Assembly: GCA_030549175.1 (NCBI GenBank)
Contig: JAUKUA010000001.1
Location: 2,294,001 to 2,358,000, forward strand
Source: Lasiosphaeris hirsuta
Lineage: Eukaryota; Ascomycota; Sordariomycetes; Sordariales; Lasiosphaeriaceae
Direction of reading: 5' to 3'
DNA length: 64,000 bases
Below are positions 1 through 8,450 of this stretch, in pieces; within the stretch, counting starts at the first letter, position 1; the number at the start of each line of letters is the position of its first letter. A program made the translations under genes and the position numbers. Below the pieces are notes generated by a model, which was not told the origin of the DNA, made no database searches, and was given only the letters and a program-made list of their open reading frames with translations.

Positions 1-1155
1 TATTTCCTCAAACACACCGAGGAGGGTCTGGTGCGAGGCAATCACCATCAGGCAGAAGGATGTGCTCATGGCCTGTTGGACCACCCTCGACGACATCTCG
101 AAGAGGGGGGGAGGGTCGAAGCTGCCGCCTCCGGCATGTCTGCTCATGCCGCCGTTGGTCGCTCCTGATGCCGGCCTGGCCTTGGGCGCCATGTAGCCGT
201 CCACCAACTTGATCAAGGCGCAGCCGGCTTCGAATACGTCGTTGATGGGGGAAGAGGTTAGAGGTAACAGCGGCCCGGTCAGATGGGGCAGCGCCAGTGC
301 GGCGCGGCGAACCCTCATGTTTATCTCGGCCAGCTTCTCGGCATGGCTATCGCCGCTGTTTGGTGCCGTGAGCGTGTGGGGGCTGCCAGCAGGAGAGCCA
401 AAGGGCAAGGGGGAAACTGCCGGGCCAGAGTGCGGCGCCGATGGCGGCGGGGTTGGGTACATGGTGTTGGCGTTGGAGAAGGAGGTGCTACTGGGAGTGC
501 TGGTATCCTCAACGCTCAGAGGGGAGAGGAGCCATTGGTCAATGGCGGCAGGGCCCGTGGTCTCGTGTGAATCCTTGTACCCAAAGTTGCTCGTTGTAGG
601 CGTTGTAGCAGCTGGCGGTAATAAGAGCGGGTTCAGCTGCGGCACAATGGGCTCTGGGGTCAAGTTGCTCATGCTGGCGGCGCTGGAGGGATGCGATTTG
701 GCCGAGTTCGGCCGCGGTGATGCGGGTAGCGAGGGTGTTGGCGATATCGGCTGCGAGCAAAAGGAGGATGTTCTGGATGAGGGGCAGGGGCGCTTGCGTG
801 GCTGGAGGCTGGAGACGGGGTTCCGGGGTAGTCGTGGGCGTCCAGAGCGCAATTGGGCTGCAAGTTGTTTTAGTACCAGGTAGCTGCTTGTGTGGTGAAT
901 GATGTGGATATGGATGGACATACGACTGTATATGCATACTGCCCCTGCCTTCTTGCACCTTAGACATGGAAAGGTGGAGATGAAATGCCCATTCATGCTG
1001 ACCTCGCCGTCGGCGGCCCCTCCCGGCGTAAAGATCTCGTCTGGCCCATCAGTGAGACATCGAACCTTTTGCTCGTGGCACCGATCGCAGGACTGGCGTC
1101 GAGGCATCGGCGCCTGCCCAGGAGCTGGTAGGTTATAGTGCGAGGAAAAAGACAT
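1..1155 (-). CDS. Zn2Cys6 transcription factor, 5' part (runs off left edge)
   Basis: One frame stays open from ATG at 1155 to base 1 (about 385 codons) without a stop, so the 3' part lies outside the window. Residues about 16-60 form a fungal Zn2Cys6 cluster: SCDRCHEQKVRC, then about 30 residues, then PCLRCKKAGAVC. The usual gap between the third and fourth Cys is about 5-12, so this linker is unusually long. I saw no convincing intron that removes it without destroying the second half of the cluster. A Ser/Pro/Thr-rich linker follows, then a more ordered stretch (EKLAEINMRVRRAAL, later QAMSTSFCLMVIASHQTLLGVFEE) that resembles the C-terminal region of AflR-like secondary-metabolite regulators. 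Nuclear DNA-binding role is inferred from the family. The target genes are probably left of the window. Apparent plus-strand frames here are antisense shadows. Confidence 0.82.
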   Translation of the reverse strand, partial: MSFSSHYNLPAPGQAPMPRRQSCDRCHEQKVRCLTDGPDEIFTPGGAADGEVSMNGHFISTFPCLRCKKAGAVCIYSRMSIHIHIIHHTSSYLVLKQLAAQLRSGRPRLPRNPVSSLQPRKRPCPSSRTSSFCSQPISPTPSLPASPRPNSAKSHPSSAASMSNLTPEPIVPQLNPLLLPPAATTPTTSNFGYKDSHETTGPAAIDQWLLSPLSVEDTSTPSSTSFSNANTMYPTPPPSAPHSGPAVSPLPFGSPAGSPHTLTAPNSGDSHAEKLAEINMRVRRAALALPHLTGPLLPLTSSPINDVFEAGCALIKLVDGYMAPKARPASGATNGGMSRHAGGGSFDPPPLFEMSSRVVQQAMSTSFCLMVIASHQTLLGVFEEI

Positions 1156-3428
1156 GGTGGCGAATGGAACAGCGGTTTTTCTTTTCCTTGGTTGCATTCT
1201 TCCTACCCGAGGATAGGGAGGGCTGCTCTTTATGGAGTCGCAGTAGCATGGTGCCGGTCACGGGTGTTATTCATTCTCGTGCCCAGGGTCGCGACGGAGC
1301 TGGACCGAGAAGTAACCACAAGGTGAGTGAGTGAGTGAGTGAGTGAGTGAGTGAGTTCCTGCAAGTCAAATGTAACCGTGGATGCGAGCTGCGGCTTGTG
1401 GCGCGCCTAGTCCAGCATGGGCAACACTGGACTGCAGGACGTTGGTGCCGTCGTTCCTGATACGGAATCGACCTGAATGAAGCTCCCGCCGCTCGGCGCG
1501 CCTCCGGGCTGCAGCTGCGCCAATTCTTTGCCAGACACCCTCCTGTGTTTTTGTTCAAGGAGAATTGGGGTTGACGGGAATTCCGCCAGGTGGATGATCC
1601 CCCTAGCTATAAGGAGAGGTGCTGTTCCTTGCAGGTTTGCCACTGAACCAACCCGGGGGGGAGCGTATTTTATTTAGTATCTCGGGAGATGGCTGCAGGT
1701 GCCTGGCAATCCAAGGTAAGAAATAGATGTAAACGTACCTGAGGATCCACAGCAGTAAGATTTCGAGGTCCCCGCAACCGACAGTGCCAGCTTGAACACC
1801 GACGTCCGGATCGCGACGAGAGACGAGGTCGATGGCTTGCCCTTCGGTATACACAGTAAGACACGTCGAGATATGTCCCAAGTGAGCTAGAGATTGTCCC
1901 AGCTAAGCAAAGGATTTGGCACGGGAGCTGTCTGAACCTGCAGCCAGGTCGATGTGGGCTCCAGGATGGGTGGATGGCCACTGCCGTTGTCGGGACTGGC
2001 AGTGGTCGGCATGCCTGAGGTGGGTTAGGAGCTGAGTAAGAGCCAATCGCGCAAGTTTGGCGGGCCAATCAGCCCGCCAGGCCAATACGCCAGGCCACAT
2101 GTATCCGGGTCACGTAGTACATGGCTATGACCTGGACGCTGATTGGACCTGGGCAATGCTACGAGGTGCTGGGACAGGGGGAGACCCGTATACTACTACT
2201 AGTCGCCTCGTCTGCCGTCCTTCCGGATTGGTCGAGTCGGGGGTTGGCTTAGGCAGCGACAGGGCCTCATTGGGACGTCTAGGCCCTAAATCTATTCATC
2301 TGCCTGCTTGGTAGCTGCTCTTGGCTGCTGGAGGGCGTGCTTTGGCTTGCATACCAAGACCCACGCGCTGCCGTGGAGTGCATCACCCATCATCCACGCT
2401 TCCAGCTTTCGTGTAATTAGAGTTGATGTTCACATTAATACATGCACCTTGCGCAAGCAAAAGCCACGCGGGAATGCCACCCCAGGCTCGTGGCTGCCGT
2501 GGTCTGCGACGATTACTTTCCCGGCCACGGCATCTCGATTTGTAGCGGGGAAGGGCTGGAATGGCTGTGTCGAATGGACCAATGCGCAGAACCAGAGCTC
2601 AGAGCCACGCAGAGCACTGCCACGCCGGGTGCACATGTTGGGAGCAGACACGGCTGCAGAGATACCTCCCGACCGGCATCGCACTTCCGTAAATAGTTCA
2701 AAAGTCCTTGGCCATCGCTGTACTCGACTAAGCTCCCACGTTTCGGTCTGCGACCTGTCCCCGTACCTTGATCAAGTTGGCATCAAAGGCGGTATATGAA
2801 GTTTGAGGGGCCACCACTGCTCGCTGAGTTGTAGCCCTCAACGGCTGACTTGAACCACCCGACAGGCATTGGATTCGGTTACCGGGTAGACATTGCTCAA
2901 GAACTCGAGTCTATCGAGTCGTCATGGCGTGCATGATCCAGTACAACGTTGCCTTGATCGCAGCTGTGCGGCTCCCTGAATCCTGACTCATAACCAATCC
3001 GAAATCTGAGGCAGGTCTTTTGTGTTGATCTGGGTCAGCTACTATGAGGCTGCCTAGATGCACCTGGCCATAGCCTCTCGACTATACAGACCATTCGGCT
3101 ATAATGAGCCGTCCCCTAGGTACCTACAACCTATTCTGCACGCCCCCCATAAGACATTGTCCCTATGTAGCATCCGGCCTGATGAGGTTCTTCGTCCAAG
3201 CCTAGGATTATTATCAAAATGATGAATGCTTCTGTGGCAACTGTTTTTTACCGAGATGTATTGAACCAGAGTGCCGCATTGTAAAGAGGCTTATAGAAAT
3301 AGTATCAGTATCATAACGACGTGAGGCTAGTAGCAAGTCTGACCGCGAGATACAAAATCATTGGCTGAGGATTGGCTGAGGAAACCTATGGATCTACCTG
3401 TATGTTTGAAACCTTCATGTAAGCGGCA
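1156..3428. other. Intergenic region without a supported gene
   Basis: About 2.3 kb upstream of the Zn2Cys6 gene. I see only short frames without recognisable domains or good splice structure. It contains a GTGA tetranucleotide repeat at about 1323-1355 and several CpA/TpG-rich stretches. The part next to 1156 presumably holds the promoter of the regulator; no binding site could be assigned. Confidence 0.6.
1322..1355. repeat. (GTGA)n microsatellite
   Basis: About eight tandem GTGA units, visible directly, in non-coding sequence. Confidence 0.9.
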
Positions 3429-3931
3429 TCATGACAGATCCATGCTGCACCCACAGCCGCACACGACTTCGGCACACTTCGACGCCCCCTCTTCTCGGCC
3501 CGCATCGATAACTCCTGTCTGGAATTCGACGGCGTCGTCCATGCCTGCAGGCGGGTTGAAACAATGCCCGCCCTCCGGATACTCCTTCCACTCCACCCCC
3601 GCGCCGAAGCCCGTCAAGGTATCCCTCAGCCGGCGCCCATTCCCGACCAGCACCAGGGGATCGTCCGCGCAGTGCTCCAGCAGAATAAGGGGTCCGCTCC
3701 AAAAAAAAGCGCATGCGCCGGCACGTCCTCGAGCCCCAGCCCCGCCCTCATACCCACCAGCGCCTTCCCCCCGAACGGACATCGGCACGAGAAGCCTAGG
3801 AAGACGGCTCGCCGCTCGCCGCCCGCCGTGAGGGGAAGGCGTCGACGAGAGTGCGCTGCCGCGATTCGCGCCAGTGCGACAGCGACGCGACGAAACTGCG
3901 CGCCGTGCTGCCGCGGCCGTGGAGAAAGACT

Positions 3932-3972
<41 letters not shown>

Positions 3973-4025
3973 GCGCGCGGCGACGACGGTTCGACGATGG
4001 TGGGGAATTCTGGAGTGGTTGACAT
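3429..4025 (-). pseudogene. Decayed acyl-protein thioesterase / carboxylesterase-family gene
   Basis: Pieces of an alpha/beta-hydrolase of the phospholipase/carboxylesterase (APT1-like) family are spread over all three minus-strand frames. The start MSTTPEFPTIVEPSS and a His-Thr run lie in one frame. A second frame carries GVFLHGRGSTARSF, then SLSHWRESRQRTLVDAFPS and stops. A third carries FLGFSCRCPFGGKAL. The first frame then resumes with EHCADDPLVLVGNGRRLRD and EYPEGGHCFNPPAGMDD, which hold the family's Asp and His catalytic positions. The segment that should carry the nucleophile Ser (GxSxG) is missing, so there is also an internal deletion. A GT microsatellite sits exactly in the codons for the His-Thr run before the oxyanion-hole motif. 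The gene cannot encode an active enzyme. Confidence 0.72.
3934..3969. repeat. (TG)n microsatellite inside the thioesterase relic
   Basis: About 18 TG units. On the minus strand they read as alternating Thr/His codons directly upstream of the FLHGRG motif of the relic. Confidence 0.95.
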
Positions 4026-4248
4026 GGTGTAATAAATAGGTAAGTACTATAGTTATGGAGAACCTGGCTGCTCAAGCTAAGAAGCAAATTGTGTCAGCGA
4101 ATTGTATCTGTCGTAGGATGAGGAATAAACCAAGAAAATGTTGTTTTCGGGAAAGTCGTGATTCCAAGCGACGACCAAAAACTATTAGCAGACAAAGAGA
4201 CCTACAAGTGTAGCCCCATTTATCCGTCGATAAAGGAGGCCTTTGTTG
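4026..4248. other. Flank between thioesterase relic and solo LTR
   Basis: AT-richer sequence with no supported coding content. It ends with the TGTTG target-site duplication of the adjoining LTR (4244-4248). Confidence 0.5.
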
Positions 4249-4439
4249 TGTTGGAAGAGTGAATGGTGGCCTCCAGTGAATGGCCTTCCAGAAGGTGTAG
4301 CCGCCTCTGATAAGTAGATAGCCTAGCGTGGTTCTGGTGTGGCCACACATAAAAGGTGGGCCAGAGATTTCTCTGGACCAGAACCACCACCACCACCACC
4401 ACAGAATATTATCACCTTCGTGGTGTTGCACCTCCAACA
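4249..4439. mobile_element. Solo LTR, copia-type, copy 1
   Basis: A 191-bp element starts TGTTGGAAG and ends CCTCCAACA, the TG...CA inverted ends of an LTR. It is flanked by a perfect 5-bp direct duplication TGTTG (4244-4248 and 4440-4444). The body (ATGGCCTTCCAGAAGGTGTA, then TAGCCTAGCGTGGTTCTGG) is shared with the copy at 14107-14321. No internal gag-pol is present, so it is a solo LTR left by recombination. Assignment to the copia group rests on the TGTTGGA/TCCAACA ends and the 5-bp duplication. Confidence 0.85.
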
Positions 4440-4444
4440 TGTTG

Positions 4445-5569
4445 CTGTTGGAGGTTGGTGTTTTTACGCGAGTAAAAGACGCTGCAAACTGACAGACGGG
4501 AGAAAACAATGTGGATTCTGCTCCCTTGTCCAACAAGCTAAGGGAAGGCACTACCTAATAACAAGGGGAGACCACGCGCAGCTAGTAGCGCCTCTACTAT
4601 GGAAGTAAGAGTATTAATAAAAGGGTTAGTTGAGGGCGCGAAGGTTTATAGCTGATAACTAAGTCGACTCTTGATCTTTAGAGTTTAGCATTATTAGGGA
4701 TAATTAAAGATAACCACCCTAGTATGTTATTAAGGGGTAGCTACTAAGGAAGTATATACATTAAGAATAATTCACTATCCCTAAGTTGAGTTGGTATTAC
4801 TATAAGGGAGTATATTAGATAACAGTTAACTATCCCTAACTAACGTATAATATGTCATGTCAGTGTTTATTCCCGCAGCCTCGATCTGTTGTAGGTATGG
4901 TTTTTTGTATGGCTTTAGGCCGTGTGCTTTGGCCCAGGGGGAGGTCCGCACAGTCTACCTCTGCACAGGTATCAAAAGCAACTGTAGTACAGATCTCCTG
5001 GCCTAACCGTGTGACGAACCTAGTGATGTGGAATTGCCCTTCCCTGGGAAAGCCTTCCTGTGGGCGCGAGGTTGGCTCTCCTAATGTTCAGAGTCTTCAG
5101 TGGATGACTCTTCTTCTTCGATCCGGATAGAGGCGACCTTGGGGCGGTATTTCTGGTTCTTTTGGTGGTTCCCTGGGGCCTTCCCTCGAACACGTGCTAC
5201 CTCAATTAGCGCCGTGCCAGATTGAGATGTTGATTCGCCTAGCTTTCTTGGCGAATAAAGGCCCGACTCAGGCGCAATAGGAGAAATCGTCTTCTATCTA
5301 AACTAGATTCACTGCATGAAGCTGAGGAATCTGCTGATGTCAGCTTCGCTAAAACGATCTCACCACACATCGAAAGTCCATCATTGGCCGATGTTGGTTC
5401 ATAGCCGAGATTGAGCTGACTGGCAGGGGTTTGGCAATATCAAAGTCTCACGAGAACCGAAACGCGTAGCGGCTATATATATTTGCACGAATCCCAGGGC
5501 CATACGTAGTCGACATAATACAAGGCACACGTGCTACCTAGGAATATTATCACCGGCCGCCTTGCCACA
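4445..5569. other. AT-rich flank and promoter region of the secreted protein gene
   Basis: 4600-4860 is very AT-rich and looks like decayed repeat DNA. 4860-5150 has a weak coding-like stretch on the minus strand (acidic RIEEEESSTEDSE followed by stops) that might be retroelement gag debris; I cannot support it further. 5400-5569 is the upstream region of the gene starting at 5570. Confidence 0.5.
5473..5483 (+). promoter_or_regulatory. TATA box of the secreted cysteine-rich protein gene
   Basis: GCTATATATATTTGC lies about 95 bases upstream of the ATG at 5570, a normal fungal TATA position with a short 5' UTR. Confidence 0.55.
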
Positions 5570-6187
5570 ATGAAGCTCGTCAACTTCTCCATCTTCACCC
5601 TCGCTACCTCTCTGGCCACAGCATCGCCTCTGGCCGTGGGGAAGCGCACGGCTGGTGCAAACGAGGCAATCTATCTCACCGACTGCATGACAAAGAGCAC
5701 TACTCCCCAGCAATGGTCACAGTACTCGTGGTATGAGGATGGCCGACACAAGTCCCAAAACGGGGAAGCTCCTGATGCCATCGCCAGGATCAACGGTCTT
5801 GTGGGTTATGTCCTCTGGGAACGCGGAGTAGGCAGCTCTCAGGTAAGCAAAAGATCAATGCATGCATCCCGTTTCTGGGCTACCTGCTGACCTGACGCCT
5901 CGGCAGTGTGCCTGGTTTGGACAGCTTGGGGACAGTGTGAGCGCTTGCGCGGAAATGCCAAGGGATGCGGCCACCCACGTATGTTACACTGATAATTGAC
6001 AGCTATGAAGAGAAATAGAGAGCAGTACTAACTAGAATCTTGTCAGAATGTGGGCGAGAAAGCCGGCAATCTTAGGAGAAACGGCGTGTCATCGGAACAG
6101 CAGTGGACCTGTTACAAGGACAGCGGCCGGATTCTATACCAGACGAGCGGTGTGCAGTGCAGGTCCAAGTACTACTGCTTTCCCTAG
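5570..6187 (+). CDS. Small secreted cysteine-rich protein
   Basis: Three exons: 5570-5842, 5907-5978 and 6047-6187, all phase 0, with GTAAGC..CAG and GTATGT..CAG borders. The second intron has a perfect TACTAAC branch site. The 161-residue product begins MKLVNFSIFTLATSLATASP, a clear signal peptide, followed by a KR site (AVGKR) that could be a Kex2 cleavage point. The mature part has six Cys (TDCMTK, QCAWFG, SACAEM, TCYKD, VQCRS, YYCFP), enough for three disulfides, and ends RSKYYCFP. I do not recognise the family. Size, secretion signal, even Cys number and placement in a repeat-rich region match fungal effector-like or antimicrobial-like small secreted proteins, but that function is only inference. 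The frame also opens 13 codons upstream; I chose the ATG that starts the signal peptide. Confidence 0.8.
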
Positions 6188-6401
6188 ACATGGTGCTATG
6201 ATATGATTATCTTGATTGCAAGTGGCTGCCTGGTGTACAAAGATTGCATTATTTATGTATTTCTGGATTTAGAGACAAATTTTGATGACGGGTTTGTTTG
6301 GGTCACTCTAGCATGCCTTTGCAGCGTCACGGATAATGGAGGTTAGATGCTTGTATCCGTCAGCGAACTCGGTATGCCTGGTACGAATAATACGCCTGGT
6401 A

Positions 6402-6421
6402 GGGGGGGGGGGGGGGGGGGG
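6402..6421. repeat. Poly-G run (20)
   Basis: Uninterrupted G homopolymer, visible directly; length may be affected by sequencing. Confidence 0.9.
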
Positions 6422-7277
6422 CGAAATGCATGCGCAAGAAAAAGATATCGGTGGCGGGGTTGTCCTCGCGGGTAACGGAGCATTCCAGTGCGACCTGGCG
6501 GGCCTCGTCCCTGCTGGTAGCGAGCACCGCGGGGTTTCTCGTTTTGAAGACGACCCGATCGTCGTTATGGTCTTCCGGCTAGACGAACACGCTTGGGTGG
6601 GCTGGAGGCGACGAGGATGCGAGACGCCAGATCTCGCGTTGCAGTCCGGGTGGGAGGTAGGGGAAGCGGTGGAAAGAGGCGAGGGGGGACCTGTTGGAAC
6701 AGAATTGCATGTCGTTCAACTGATACTAGGCAACTACGTCGACTTTCTGTTCTGCAGGGAGAGAAGCTTCTGATGTGCCGCTGCCGACCTCTGACATGGT
6801 GGTGCACGTAGAAGTAGTTGATCACACGAATGCGAGATGGGATTTTCGTAACAAGAAAAATAATCATATTTCCTGTGAGCTGCTTGTAAGATTAGTTGGG
6901 GCACACATTGCTTTATAAGAGAAGCGAACCCAAATCCTAGTGCTGTCTCTATTATGCCTAACAACTGGCGTAATTTTGTGATTGGAAGATTATGGCGGGC
7001 AGCGGTCTGTCGGGGAAACCAGGACGCGTCTGTCAGCCGGGGTTATTAGACTGTCGCAATGCGGTGAGTCGCAGCGACATAAATAATAAGTACGAGCAAA
7101 TCATGCTGTAAAGGCGGTACGTTGATTTCAACCTCCAGTCTTGAATCACAGACTGCAATCAGGGGCAGCATTCTATCCTTGACCCAAGTCATCTGATGCA
7201 TCCATTAAGCTTCAAGCGAACTACCCTCAAACCGATAACGGCGACCTCACGGTCTTAATCTAAGTGTTCTTTAGAGT

Positions 7278-7294
7278 CCCCCCCCCCCCCCCCC
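7278..7294. repeat. Poly-C run (17)
   Basis: Uninterrupted C homopolymer in non-coding sequence. Confidence 0.9.
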
Positions 7295-8102
7295 TCCCCA
7301 TGTACCCGTCCGTCTAATACGCGGGGTTACTCGCGTTCACCTGGACAATAAGCTGGCCTCCGTTCTTTCCACAGCCATAATCGACTTGGCCTTCTGCTCC
7401 GGGGTCGCCTCGACGACGCCTTTCGATAGTGTTTAAAGGTCCCCATCCAGTCACGTTCGAGAGACTTTGCTAACATTGTTGGAGTAGCAGTGTGCTGGAT
7501 TGCTCCAGGAAGTGGGCTTGCACCTGCGCGAGGAAATAGGTGGTGGGCTGGAGCACAGGCCAACAGGCCTGTGCAGGCGCGGCACGCACGCTGTGTGTTG
7601 CGTGCCTGGAGTGCCCCACTCCCAACAGAGTTGCTGCTTAAGCGCCACCGGTGCGGGCTTGGCTACTTATTCTAGATGGAGACAACAAATATCTCCCGCT
7701 TGCCCCTTTCTCACTTTCCCTTCTTCATCATTGGTATTGTGGCCCTTGCTGCCCCTCCGGCCGCCGCCAACCGAGTAAACGGCTTTACGCTATGTTTTGC
7801 GCCCTCCCCAAAATCCGTCTACGGCATCGAAAAGTCCCGTAGTTACCTGATTCCTCCATGATGCCCTTTTCATGATCGTCATAAACATCTTGTCCCCCCC
7901 CCCCCTTTAAATCGTAGTTCAATTACCTATAACAAGTATCATTCGAAGAAGAACAAACGAAACCGACGTTACACGCTGTCTAATGCGCCCAGCACCTCCC
8001 TCGCCCTGGGACCGCTGCGTCTGCCGACTCCACCTGGCCTGGGGAGTCATGGCCAAAGAGGAGTGGTCATTCAATCATTAAAGGGAGAGAGTCACCAGTA
8101 GC

Positions 8103-8450
8103 TTATCCCACCAGGACAACTTGCGTGGTGCAGTCCTGGCATCTCTCGTGATTACATTGGTGGCACACAGGGCTCTTCATGTTGAGCCGTCCAAACGCGC
8201 ACTCATGGCAACGCCAAATCCAGATTTGCCGAAAGTTGGGCTTGAGGAAGAGGGGCAAAGGTCAGCAAAAAATCCCAACCCACTGCCTTGAGGGTCTCAC
8301 CATATTCGGGTCAGGGCCCTGCTCTTCTTTTGGAATTAATATATGGCTCTCGTACTGATGGATCGATGCCCAGCCGTTGTTGGGGATGAAATGCGCTTCA
8401 GGCGAAGGATATTCGTGCGGCGATAGGAGCGGAGGGTCTGTCTTGGTCTT
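8103..8450 (-). CDS. 3' part of a small Cys-rich (zinc-ribbon-like) protein gene
   Basis: Two exons join cleanly: 8301-8450, then an intron 8241-8300 (GTGAGA..CTGAC..AAG), then 8103-8240 ending in TAA. The joined frame reads HEYPSPEAHFIPNNGWASIH, QYESHILIPKEEQGPDPNM, PNFRQIWIW, then RCHECAFGRL, SPVCHQCNHERCQDC and a short tail. The spacing C-x2-C-x11-C-x2-C-x3-C-x2-C, following a Trp, resembles the C-terminal Cys clusters of many unnamed fungal proteins. Upstream of 8450 the frame meets TAG, which could be the end of another intron (CTGATAG). No ATG in this frame was found, although a TATAAAT lies at about 8585-8592 on this strand. The gene may therefore be 5'-incomplete or broken. Function unknown. 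Confidence 0.5.

Larger units (their letters stand above)
6188..8102. other. Intergenic region with homopolymer runs, no supported gene
   Basis: About 1.9 kb. It contains a run of 20 G (6402-6421), 17 C (7278-7294) and 12 C (7894-7905). Short frames around the G run depend on the run itself and show no domain. Nothing else could be supported. Confidence 0.55.

Noticed and set aside
209..883. 224-codon plus-strand open frame
   Set aside because: Antisense shadow of the Zn2Cys6 regulator, which is open on the minus strand across the whole stretch; begins with TTG, not ATG.
4852..5150. Possible retroelement gag fragment on the minus strand
   Set aside because: Only a short acidic stretch with stops; not enough to support a call.
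6336..6773. Plus-strand frame through a poly-G run
   Set aside because: Depends on the length of a 20-G homopolymer, starts mid-sequence and shows no domain.
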